DNA of 11,131 bases from Patescibacteria group bacterium (lineage in GTDB: Bacteria > Patescibacteriota > Minisyncoccia > Phycocordibacterales > UBA12088). The notes beneath the pieces were generated by a model. That model had not been told where the DNA came from and searched no databases. It saw only the letters and a list, made by a program, of their open reading frames with translations. The position numbers and the translations under genes are program-made. The stretch lies in contig WFWM01000077.1 in the NCBI GenBank assembly GCA_015491145.1, positions 1 through 11,131 on the forward strand, in the 5' to 3' direction. Positions 5,822-11,131 of the stretch are shown here, in pieces (the stretch's first letter is position 1; each line of letters opens with the position of its first letter).

Positions 5822-7747
5822 ATGAGCGAAGGGGTTCCTCAGCAAATGAGGCTGGATGCGGTGCGTTCCCGTTTTCTCTCCTTTATGGAGCGACGGGGGC
5901 ATACCATCTTGCCTTCAGCCCCGCTCCTCCCGAAGGATGATCCGACGACTCTTTTCACCGGCAGCGGGATGCAGCCGCTCGTCCCGTATCTTCTGGGGAA
6001 GCCCCATCCTGCAGGCAGGCGCCTTGCCAACAGCCAGAAGTGCTTCCGCCAGATGGATATCGAGGAGGTGGGAGACAACCGGCACACGACATTCTTTGAA
6101 ATGTTGGGAAACTGGTCGCTCGGTGACTACTTCAAACAAGAGCAGCTCGAGCAATTTTTTGTTTTTCTCACTGACAAAGAAGAAGGTTTGGGCATCGATC
6201 CAAAGAGACTCTTCGTGACCGTATTCATCGGTGATGCTTCGCTCGGCATAGAAAGGGACGATGAGAGCGCGGCAATCTGGCAGGAGCTATTTGCCCGCTA
6301 CGGTATAAAAGCACCGGTGGTAGAAATGGGTTCAGAGGAGGAGGCTGCTTCCAAGGGAATGGGGAACGGCCGTATTTTTGCGTACGACGCAAAGAAAAAC
6401 TGGTGGTCGCGCGCCGGGGCACCTGAGGCGATGCCGGCGGGAGAGCCGGGGGGTCCCGATTCGGAGGTGTTCTTCGATTTTGGCCCGTATGATGCTGAAG
6501 GGAGGGCGCGACACGATCCACAGAAATTTGGTCCGCATTGCCATCCCAACTGTGATTGCGGACGCTTCCTCGAGATTGGGAATTCGGTCTTCATGGAATT
6601 TGTGAAGCAGCCTGATGGGCAGTTTGCTCCCCTCCCACAAAAGAATGTCGACTTTGGCGGGGGGCTCGAGCGCCTCACCGCTGCGGTGCAGGACACCCCG
6701 GATGTCTTTCTCGTGGCCCACCAGCCGATCCTCAGACAGATTGAGGAAGCGAGCGGCCATTCCTATGGTTCTGAACCATCGGTAACGCGAGCGATGCGTA
6801 TCATTGCTGACCACCTCAAGGCAGCTGTGTTCCTTATTACCGATGGGGCGTTGCCGAGCAATGCAGATGCTGGGTATGTCGTCCGCCGTCTCATTCGTCG
6901 AAGCGTGCGGTTTGCTGATGCGCTGCAGTTGCCGGAAGGATCCCTCACCTCACTCGTGCCGGTGGTCGCAGGGATGTACCGACAGGCATACCCGGAGGTT
7001 GCGGAACGAGCGGAGGAGACCGCCCGCGTCATCGAAGAGGAGGAGCGGCGATTCAGAGCAACACTTCGTCGTGGAATGCGCCTGCTCACATCCCATTTGG
7101 AGAAAGGGCAGGAGATCGATGGTGCGACAGCATTCCAACTTGCCACCACCTACGGCTTCCCCTTTGAAATGATTGAAGAGATTGCTCGGGAGCGAGGAGT
7201 TGCAGTGGACGAGGAAGCGTTCCATCGAGAAATGGTTCGGCACCGTTCGTTGTCTCGAAAGGGTATCACCCAAAAGTTCAAGGGGGGGCTCGCAGACCAC
7301 AGCGAGCAGACGATTCGCTATCATACGGCAACGCACCTCCTCCACGCGGCACTGCGAAAGGTCTTGGGGGATCACGTGCTGCAGCGCGGGAGCAACATTA
7401 CCGCCCAACGGCTCCGGTTCGACTTTTCCCACCCTCACCGTTTGAGCGATGAAGAACGCCGCGCGGTGGAGGACCTTGTCAACCAATGGATTCAGGAGGA
7501 TCTCCCTGTCTGGAGCGAAGACCTCCCACTGGAAGAGGCGCGCCGCCGCGGAGCACTCGGCGTATTCGGTGAGCGCTACCCAGAGATTGTACGCGTCTAC
7601 GGTATCGGGGATCGCAAGCAACCGGTGAGCCTGGAATTCTGTGGAGGCCCCCATGTGGATCGTACTGGTGTGTTGGGCCGATTCCGCATTGTGAAAGACG
7701 AGGCACTCGCCGCAGGCGTTCGCCGAATTCGCGCCGTGCTAGAATAG
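5822..7747 (+). CDS. alaS: Alanyl-tRNA synthetase, short form lacking the C-Ala domain
   Basis: AlaRS charges tRNA-Ala and hydrolyses mischarged Ser and Gly. Class II catalytic core: FTGSGMQPLVPYLLGKPHP at 45-63, HTTFFEMLGNWSLGDYFK at 88-105, GGPDSEVFFDFGP at 210-222, RFLEIGNSVFMEF at 248-260 and the motif 3 stretch DFGGGLERL at 277-285. A Cys/His cluster precedes RFLEIGN (Cys-240, His-241, Cys-244, Cys-246). The tRNA-binding helical part follows (VVRRLIRRSVRFAD). The editing domain has its zinc ligands: HTATH (His-501, His-505) and CGGPH (Cys-607, His-611). The protein ends at AGVRRIRAVLE, the last strand of the editing domain. Most bacterial AlaRSs run to about 875 residues with a C-terminal oligomerisation and tRNA-elbow domain, which is absent here. 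The natural TAG and the gene just after it argue against a sequencing truncation. No Shine-Dalgarno is evident. Confidence 0.97.
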   Translation: MSEGVPQQMRLDAVRSRFLSFMERRGHTILPSAPLLPKDDPTTLFTGSGMQPLVPYLLGKPHPAGRRLANSQKCFRQMDIEEVGDNRHTTFFEMLGNWSLGDYFKQEQLEQFFVFLTDKEEGLGIDPKRLFVTVFIGDASLGIERDDESAAIWQELFARYGIKAPVVEMGSEEEAASKGMGNGRIFAYDAKKNWWSRAGAPEAMPAGEPGGPDSEVFFDFGPYDAEGRARHDPQKFGPHCHPNCDCGRFLEIGNSVFMEFVKQPDGQFAPLPQKNVDFGGGLERLTAAVQDTPDVFLVAHQPILRQIEEASGHSYGSEPSVTRAMRIIADHLKAAVFLITDGALPSNADAGYVVRRLIRRSVRFADALQLPEGSLTSLVPVVAGMYRQAYPEVAERAEETARVIEEEERRFRATLRRGMRLLTSHLEKGQEIDGATAFQLATTYGFPFEMIEEIARERGVAVDEEAFHREMVRHRSLSRKGITQKFKGGLADHSEQTIRYHTATHLLHAALRKVLGDHVLQRGSNITAQRLRFDFSHPHRLSDEERRAVEDLVNQWIQEDLPVWSEDLPLEEARRRGALGVFGERYPEIVRVYGIGDRKQPVSLEFCGGPHVDRTGVLGRFRIVKDEALAAGVRRIRAVLE

Positions 7748-7751
7748 GAGC

Positions 7752-8858
7752 ATGCCGTTGCGTCTCTCGTTTCGGAAGGCGAGGCGAGAACGGAGAAAAC
7801 AGCAGACGAGAAGGATGCTCGTTCTTTCCCTTGGAAGGGAATACGCCTCGTGTTGGATTGCGCCAAAAGAGAGGGCTTTACCGCCTTTCTCTCTTGGTTA
7901 CTGGCTCCACGAACCTCCTGTCCCTCCTTTCCCGATTGCGCAACCGGCAGCTGAAACGCAGCCGAATGTGATTGCCAGTATGCTCTTCACGCGGCTCGCC
8001 CAGCAGTTTCTCGCTTCACCATCTGAATTGGCGGTGATCCTCTCGCCTGGTCTCTGCCGGGAGTCTTTGGAGATGAGGGAACGGCAATTCCCAAAGCCGC
8101 AGCTTTTTGCAGAACACCTCGTGGAGTCGCTTGCTCCGGAAGAAGCAGATAGTGAGCCGCTCATCCCCTCTCTGGTGAGGGCGGGAATCATCGCAAACGG
8201 CTACCCTGTTGAGCCAACAGCGCGAGGTTCGGTCTCTTCTCTCGCGGTGGCGTTGGTCAAGGTGCACCTCCCATCTGGCGTGCTTGCATTGATGAGAGAG
8301 GTGCAGCGCCGGTTCCATGTGCGCATTCTGCCCCTCACCCCTGTGCAGCTGTTGCGGCAGATCATCCAAGAGACGCATGCTAAATCTCCATTGCAGGTGC
8401 TATGGGTCGATTGGCATACAGCGGTGTGGTACCACTGGGAAGGGTCTGTTCTCACGGCGCTACGGGAGGTTTCTCCCTTATCACTCTACGCTTTTCTTCA
8501 AACAATCCCTCGAGGATTGCAGCAACAGGTTCGGTATGTTGTGTGGAACGATGAGCGGTGTTCCAACACCCTTCAGGAAGCGCTCCTTCCCTTTGCCCGC
8601 AGTTGGATTCGGCCGGATGTGGAAGCAGGCTTTCTGGAGGATGCCACGACGTCTGTTGTCGTGATTGCGCCGTCTCTCTTCTGGGAGCGATTGATCGTGA
8701 CTGCCCTCCAAGAGGAGGGGCTGTCGGCGGTAGCACCCCCTGTGTATTGGAAACAGTTTCGGGAAGAATCTTGGTGGTTTTCCCTCACCTCATTACGGAG
8801 GGAACCGCCAATCCATTTACGAGCAGTTGCCCACTTTCTCTCATTTGTGCGAGCTTAA
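7752..8858 (+). CDS. Uncharacterised protein, possibly degenerate FtsA/PilM-like actin fold
   Basis: A 368-residue soluble protein with no recognised family. After a very basic N-terminus (RKARRERRKQQTRR) the chain has MLVLSLGREYASCWIAP at 22-38, which could be the first actin-fold hairpin. SELAVILSPGL follows at 91-101. The segment IIANGYPVEPTARGSVSSLAVALVKVHLP at 146-174 looks like the SHS2-type insert of FtsA/PilM proteins. LQVLWVDWHTAVWYHWEG at 214-231 sits where a second phosphate-loop strand would be. The DxG-type nucleotide-binding residues are not preserved, so if it is an actin fold it is probably inactive. The downstream gene is a single-pass membrane protein, an arrangement like pilM-pilN. 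The start is uncertain: GGAG is only one base before ATG 7752, and ATG 7815 (residue 22) is an alternative. Confidence 0.6.
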   Translation: MPLRLSFRKARRERRKQQTRRMLVLSLGREYASCWIAPKERALPPFSLGYWLHEPPVPPFPIAQPAAETQPNVIASMLFTRLAQQFLASPSELAVILSPGLCRESLEMRERQFPKPQLFAEHLVESLAPEEADSEPLIPSLVRAGIIANGYPVEPTARGSVSSLAVALVKVHLPSGVLALMREVQRRFHVRILPLTPVQLLRQIIQETHAKSPLQVLWVDWHTAVWYHWEGSVLTALREVSPLSLYAFLQTIPRGLQQQVRYVVWNDERCSNTLQEALLPFARSWIRPDVEAGFLEDATTSVVVIAPSLFWERLIVTALQEEGLSAVAPPVYWKQFREESWWFSLTSLRREPPIHLRAVAHFLSFVRA

Positions 8859-8879
8859 TGGGGAACAATCCTCAGGTGT

Positions 8880-10139
8880 ATGAGAAAGAGCGACGGTGTG
8901 GTGCGGAGCAAGACTTCATTGCCGCAAGGGGTACCCCGACAGGAGACCCCTACGCGGGAGCAGAGCGACGAAACTTCCGTAGCCCCCTCGCACAGGAGGC
9001 GCCCTCAGAAACGGCTGGTGAGAGGTTGGCTTCTGTTGGCGGGAGGCGTTGTTTCGTTCTTGCTCCTTCTCGTGCTTGCAGCGCACGGGATGCATCGGGC
9101 GTGGGTGAGTATTGCCGCTGAAGCGCAAAAGCTAGAGCTTCGTATCCCGCTCCAAGAAGCAATGGCGGAGGAAGGAGGGGGGGTGCCACTCCTCCGCAGC
9201 GTCACCTTCCAAGTGCGGCGAAGCACTATCGTGAGGGCAGAGGGATCACGGTACCGCGAAGCGCCGGCAGAAGGGGTGGTAGAGATACGCAACTATTGGA
9301 GCCGCACGCCATTGTCGCTCGTTCCTCACACTCGTTTTGAGGCACCGAATGGTATCGTCTTTCGAACTCAAGAGGCGATCCGGGTGCCGGGTTTTCGAGA
9401 GGTAGATGGAACCCTCCTTCCCGGCACGACAACGGCGCGCGTGGTTGCAGACACAAGCGGGGATGACGGAAATATCCAGAAGGGGACGCCACTTCTCCTG
9501 CCTGCATTTCGGGGTATGCCGCAGTACGAACGGGTGAGCGCGGTTGCGGTGCGTGACTTTTCTGGCGGATGGAAGGGGGAGGAACCCATCATTCCCCGGG
9601 TGGAGCAGGATCGGGTGCTGCGGCAATTCCTTCGGGAGATCTCGGCGCAGGCCTTCCATCTTTCCGAAGCGGTTGCCGCATTGCCGGAGGGGTACGCATT
9701 TGTTGCGGCCTCACCTACCGTACGGCCTGTGGCGCAACGGGGTGTGTTCCTTTCAGGAGGGGCGGCGCAGCTGGAGGTTGTGTTCCGTGTTCAGGCATAC
9801 GCTTTCAATACGGAGCAGGTGAAGGAGCGGCTGCTCCGAGCAGCAACCGGAAACCTCCTCGGCTTTCGGATAAGGGTAGACGAAGCGAAGCAAACGGTGG
9901 TGCTAGATGGCTTTTTCCAGCCTCGTGTTGCGGTGGGGCAGTTGAAACAGGCTATTGCAGGCAAAGATCGGGATGGCGTAGTCCGAATTCTGATGGACCG
10001 TATCTCCCTCGTGCAAGAAGTGAACCTTCAGATCTTCCCATTTTGGCGCCACACGTTTCCTGTCTCGCCGGATCGCATTGCGCTCCGTATCGACTACAGG
10101 CTTCCCGATGGTGTTGACAGGAACCCTCAAATACGGTAG
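8880..10139 (+). CDS. Single-pass membrane protein with baseplate-J-like extracellular region
   Basis: A 419-residue protein. Residues 1-48 are a polar, basic cytoplasmic tail, 49-68 (GWLLLAGGVVSFLLLLVLAA) are one transmembrane helix, and the rest is probably outside. Residues about 104-230 (VVEIRNYWSRTPLSLVPHTRFEAP, GIVFRTQEAIRVPG, VVADTSGDDGNI, LLLPAFRGMPQY) match the pattern of proteins annotated in CPR genomes as baseplate J-like (from memory). The C-terminal region (AGKDRDGVVRILMDRI, then VNLQIFPFWRHTFPVSPDRIALRIDY at 376-410) is also typical of those proteins. There are no other phage genes here, so it is not a prophage tail part; a cell-envelope structural role is the likelier reading. 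ATG follows CAGGTGT with a weak Shine-Dalgarno, 21 bases after the 7752 gene, which is probably its partner. Confidence 0.72.
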   Translation: MRKSDGVVRSKTSLPQGVPRQETPTREQSDETSVAPSHRRRPQKRLVRGWLLLAGGVVSFLLLLVLAAHGMHRAWVSIAAEAQKLELRIPLQEAMAEEGGGVPLLRSVTFQVRRSTIVRAEGSRYREAPAEGVVEIRNYWSRTPLSLVPHTRFEAPNGIVFRTQEAIRVPGFREVDGTLLPGTTTARVVADTSGDDGNIQKGTPLLLPAFRGMPQYERVSAVAVRDFSGGWKGEEPIIPRVEQDRVLRQFLREISAQAFHLSEAVAALPEGYAFVAASPTVRPVAQRGVFLSGGAAQLEVVFRVQAYAFNTEQVKERLLRAATGNLLGFRIRVDEAKQTVVLDGFFQPRVAVGQLKQAIAGKDRDGVVRILMDRISLVQEVNLQIFPFWRHTFPVSPDRIALRIDYRLPDGVDRNPQIR

Positions 10140-10142
10140 GCT
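10114..10142 (+). promoter_or_regulatory. Possible promoter for the infA ribosomal operon
   Basis: A consensus -35 hexamer TTGACA (10114-10119) stands 17 bases before TAGGCT (10137-10142), a weak -10 that keeps TA and the final T. Transcription would begin near 10149, about 20 bases before the infA start codon. It lies at the very end of the 8880 gene, which is where a separate ribosomal promoter would be expected. The -10 is poor, so this is only a candidate. Confidence 0.35.
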
Positions 10143-10169
10143 GCTGCCTTGCAGCTCTTCAGGCTGCGA
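10140..10169 (+). promoter_or_regulatory. Overlapping alternative hairpins ending on the infA start codon
   Basis: GCAGC at 10151-10155 can pair either with GCTGC at 10140-10144 (loop of 6) or with GCTGC at 10163-10167 (loop of 7). The second choice is longer: 10149-10156 with 10162-10169, eight pairs of which two are G-U, closing a five-base loop, and it includes the A of the infA ATG. The two structures exclude each other. There is no U-tract, so it is not a terminator. It could modulate infA initiation or protect a 5' end; no function is shown. Confidence 0.45.
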
Positions 10170-10417
10170 TGGCTTTCATTATGGCAACACCATCGGGGCA
10201 GCAGACCGTTGAAGGGGTGGTCGTAGAAGCGTTGCCGGATGGGTTGTTTCGAGTCGAGGTCTCCCCTGAGGAGCCGCCGGTGCTCGCATATCTTTCCGGA
10301 AAGATGCGCTACCATCGCATTCGTGTGTTGGTTGGAGATCGCGTGAGTGTCCAGCTGGATCCGTATGGGGGGAAAGGGAGGATTGTGCGACGGCACCTCG
10401 CGGAGAAGAATGCGTAA
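10169..10417 (+). CDS. infA: Translation initiation factor IF-1
   Basis: IF-1 binds the ribosomal A site of the 30S subunit during initiation and helps IF-2 and IF-3. The 82-residue product is one S1-type OB fold with the family's signature residues: VEGVVVEALPDGLFRVEV at 16-33, LAYLSGKMRYHRIRVLVGDRV at 40-60 and PYGGKGRIV at 66-74. The usual length is about 72 residues; the excess comes from a longer N-terminus and a short C-terminal tail. The start is uncertain: ATG 10169 has a weak AGG five bases upstream, while the in-frame ATG 10181 (MATPSGQQ) would give a more typical length and lies outside the hairpin. It opens the ribosomal cluster infA-rpmJ-rpsM-rpsK. The adk and map genes that often precede infA are not here; the baseplate-J-like gene is. 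Confidence 0.95.
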   Translation: MAFIMATPSGQQTVEGVVVEALPDGLFRVEVSPEEPPVLAYLSGKMRYHRIRVLVGDRVSVQLDPYGGKGRIVRRHLAEKNA

Positions 10418-10422
10418 GTGAG

Positions 10423-10443
10423 ATGATGGGATTGAAGATATGA
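10423..10443 (+). other. Six-codon mini-ORF overlapping the rpmJ start
   Basis: Tandem ATG codons at 10423 and 10426 open a frame MMGLKI that ends in TGA at 10441-10443, overlapping the rpmJ ATG as ATGA. This is the same overlap geometry as the coupled genes at 4052 and 5093. No good Shine-Dalgarno precedes it, so it may be chance. Confidence 0.2.
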
Positions 10444-10556
10444 AGGTGCGTTCTTCCATCAAAAAGCGGAGCCCTGACGATAAGATCGTGCGGCGAAGGG
10501 GGCGACTCTACGTCATCAACAAGCGAAACCCTCGCCATAAGCAGCGGCAAGGGTAA
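10440..10556 (+). CDS. rpmJ: 50S ribosomal protein bL36, form lacking the zinc cysteines
   Basis: A 38-residue protein matching bL36 end to end: [11 protein letters not shown], then [12 protein letters not shown] and PRHKQRQG. bL36 is a small basic protein of the large subunit, in contact with 23S rRNA. The length equals the common short form. The zinc-binding form has Cys-11, Cys-14, Cys-27 and His-33; here these are Ser-11, Asp-14, Asn-27 and His-33, so zinc cannot be bound in the usual way. Such cysteine-free forms are known in bacteria. It lies 22 bases after infA and 10 bases before the rpsM start used here, the standard order. The upstream Shine-Dalgarno is weak (TGAAG). Confidence 0.97.
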   Translation: MKVRSSIKKRSPDDKIVRRRGRLYVINKRNPRHKQRQG

Positions 10557-10561
10557 GGTGG
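10556..10561 (+). promoter_or_regulatory. Shine-Dalgarno-like site that decides the rpsM start
   Basis: AGGTGG stands five bases before ATG 10567 and overlaps the rpmJ stop codon. A GTG at 10558 is in frame but would sit inside this site, so 10567 is preferred. Confidence 0.55.
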
Positions 10562-10566
10562 TGGCT

Positions 10567-10953
10567 ATGCCAATGCGTGTTGCAGGAGTGAATGTCCCTG
10601 ATGGTAAGCGGCTCTTCGTCGCATTGCAGGTTATCCATGGTATAGGTCGATCTCGCGCGCTCGCCGCAATTCATACGGCAGGAGTCAATCCTTACAAAAA
10701 GGTGGAAGAGCTGACGCCAGAGGAAGAAGCGGCAGTGCGTTCTGCGGTAGAGGCCTATGCTCCATTAGAGGGGGATCTGAAGCGGGAGGTGGCGGCCAAT
10801 ATTCGCCGTCTGAAGGATATTCAGTCGTACCGGGGGATGCGGCACGCACGAGGATTGCCAGTGCGAGGGCAACGGACGAAGACGAATGCCCGCACGAGAA
10901 AGGGGCCGAGGAAGACGATGACATCCGGGCGACGCAAGCTTGAGAAGAAGTAG
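10567..10953 (+). CDS. rpsM: 30S ribosomal protein uS13
   Basis: uS13 lies in the head of the small subunit, touching the P-site tRNA and forming intersubunit bridges. The 128-residue product has the family's opening RVAGVNVPDGKRLFVAL, the helix-two-turn-helix segment HGIGRSRALAAI, the middle LKREVAANIRRLKDIQSYRGMRHARGLPVRGQRTKTNARTRKG, and a basic tail ending KLEKK that reaches the tRNA. Length is typical. I took ATG 10567 from the AGGTGG five bases upstream; ATG 10573 (MRVAGVNVP) is also possible, while GTG 10558 is unlikely. It lies between rpmJ and rpsK in the canonical order. Confidence 0.97.
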   Translation: MPMRVAGVNVPDGKRLFVALQVIHGIGRSRALAAIHTAGVNPYKKVEELTPEEEAAVRSAVEAYAPLEGDLKREVAANIRRLKDIQSYRGMRHARGLPVRGQRTKTNARTRKGPRKTMTSGRRKLEKK

Positions 10954-10968
10954 AGCGAGAGGAAGGGT

Positions 10969-11131
10969 ATGGGGAAGAAACGCATCACGCGGAAAGGAGC
11001 TGTCTTTGTTGACCAAAGCCTGCGAGCGAGGTTGCTTCAGCGCGGAAAGGCGCGCAAGCTTGATCGGGGGGTGCTCCACATTCACGCGTCGTATAACAAC
11101 ACGATCGTTACCCTTACCGACCCTGCAGGCA
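10969..11131 (+). CDS. rpsK: 30S ribosomal protein uS11, 3' end cut by the window
   Basis: Only the first 54 codons are present. The product opens MGKKRITRKGAVFVDQ, has a basic N-terminal extension, then enters the uS11 core at about residue 34: GVLHIHASYNNTIVTLTDPAG, the conserved RNA-binding start of the fold. uS11 sits on the 30S platform, contacting 16S rRNA near the mRNA exit. GAGG at 10959-10962 lies six bases before the ATG and is a good ribosome binding site. It follows rpsM by 15 bases. The rest of the gene, and probably rpsD and rpoA, lie beyond the right edge. Confidence 0.94.
   Translation, partial: MGKKRITRKGAVFVDQSLRARLLQRGKARKLDRGVLHIHASYNNTIVTLTDPAG

Noticed and set aside
6140-6165. 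A GAGCAGCTCGAGC palindrome followed by a T-run in alaS, resembling a terminator.
   Set aside because: The stem is only about three pairs with a workable loop, and the stretch codes for the QFFVFL segment inside an intact gene.
8558-9121. A + strand frame of 187 codons bridging the 7752 and 8880 genes, possibly a frameshifted junction.
   Set aside because: Both neighbours have coherent ends, the spacer has normal stop and start signals, and the frame's product is a Cys/Ser/Arg-rich shadow.
8880-10139. Baseplate-J resemblance as evidence of a prophage or contractile injection system.
   Set aside because: No tail tube, sheath, integrase, terminase or other phage gene is near; housekeeping genes flank it on both sides and the protein has a membrane anchor.

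Overview
The window reads as one end of a metagenome-style contig from a Candidate Phyla Radiation (Patescibacteria) bacterium, most probably a parcubacterial lineage. Four things point there. The alanyl-tRNA synthetase is a complete 641-residue protein that stops just after its editing domain. The bL36 protein lacks three of the four usual zinc ligands. Several small membrane proteins resemble families I associate with that group. The genes are packed with gaps of 0-30 bases or short overlaps. Base composition is GC-rich by eye (not counted), and the code is standard: TGA ends five of the genes. All genes lie on the + strand. I cannot name a genus.

Bases 1-20 are not genomic. Bases 2-20 are the 19-base Tn5 mosaic end used in tagmentation libraries, so the true contig starts at base 21, inside mltG. 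Region by region: (i) 21-2042 holds mltG (5' truncated), a murein lytic transglycosylase, and mnmA, a tRNA 2-thiouridylase. (ii) 2048-5812 is a run of accessory genes: an ATP-cone/Mrr-like nuclease fusion, a membrane-anchored DUF7282-like protein, an MgtC/SapB membrane protein, a RecB/Cas4-like PD-(D/E)XK nuclease, a minimal alkyltransferase (MGMT) domain protein, and a membrane-anchored SurA-N-like protein without a parvulin domain. From 3510 to 5812 the genes are joined by overlaps of 4, 11 and 4 bases and are probably translationally coupled. (iii) 5822-7747 is alaS. (iv) 7752-10139 is a pair of uncharacterised genes: a soluble protein with a weak FtsA/PilM-like (actin-fold) look, then a single-pass membrane protein resembling baseplate-J-like proteins. 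(v) 10169-11131 is the start of a ribosomal operon, infA-rpmJ-rpsM-rpsK, running off the right edge; rpsD and rpoA would be expected next.

Cell-wall growth, tRNA modification and charging, DNA repair and translation initiation are therefore transcribed in one direction with almost no intergenic DNA. The only control signals I could argue for are a promoter-like pair before 2922, a promoter-like pair before infA followed by a hairpin that reaches the infA start codon, and a few Shine-Dalgarno sites. No tRNA, rRNA, CRISPR array, insertion sequence or strong terminator was seen, and no stretch over 300 bases lacks a gene. The best candidates for an undescribed system are the 7752-10139 pair and the ATP-cone nuclease.
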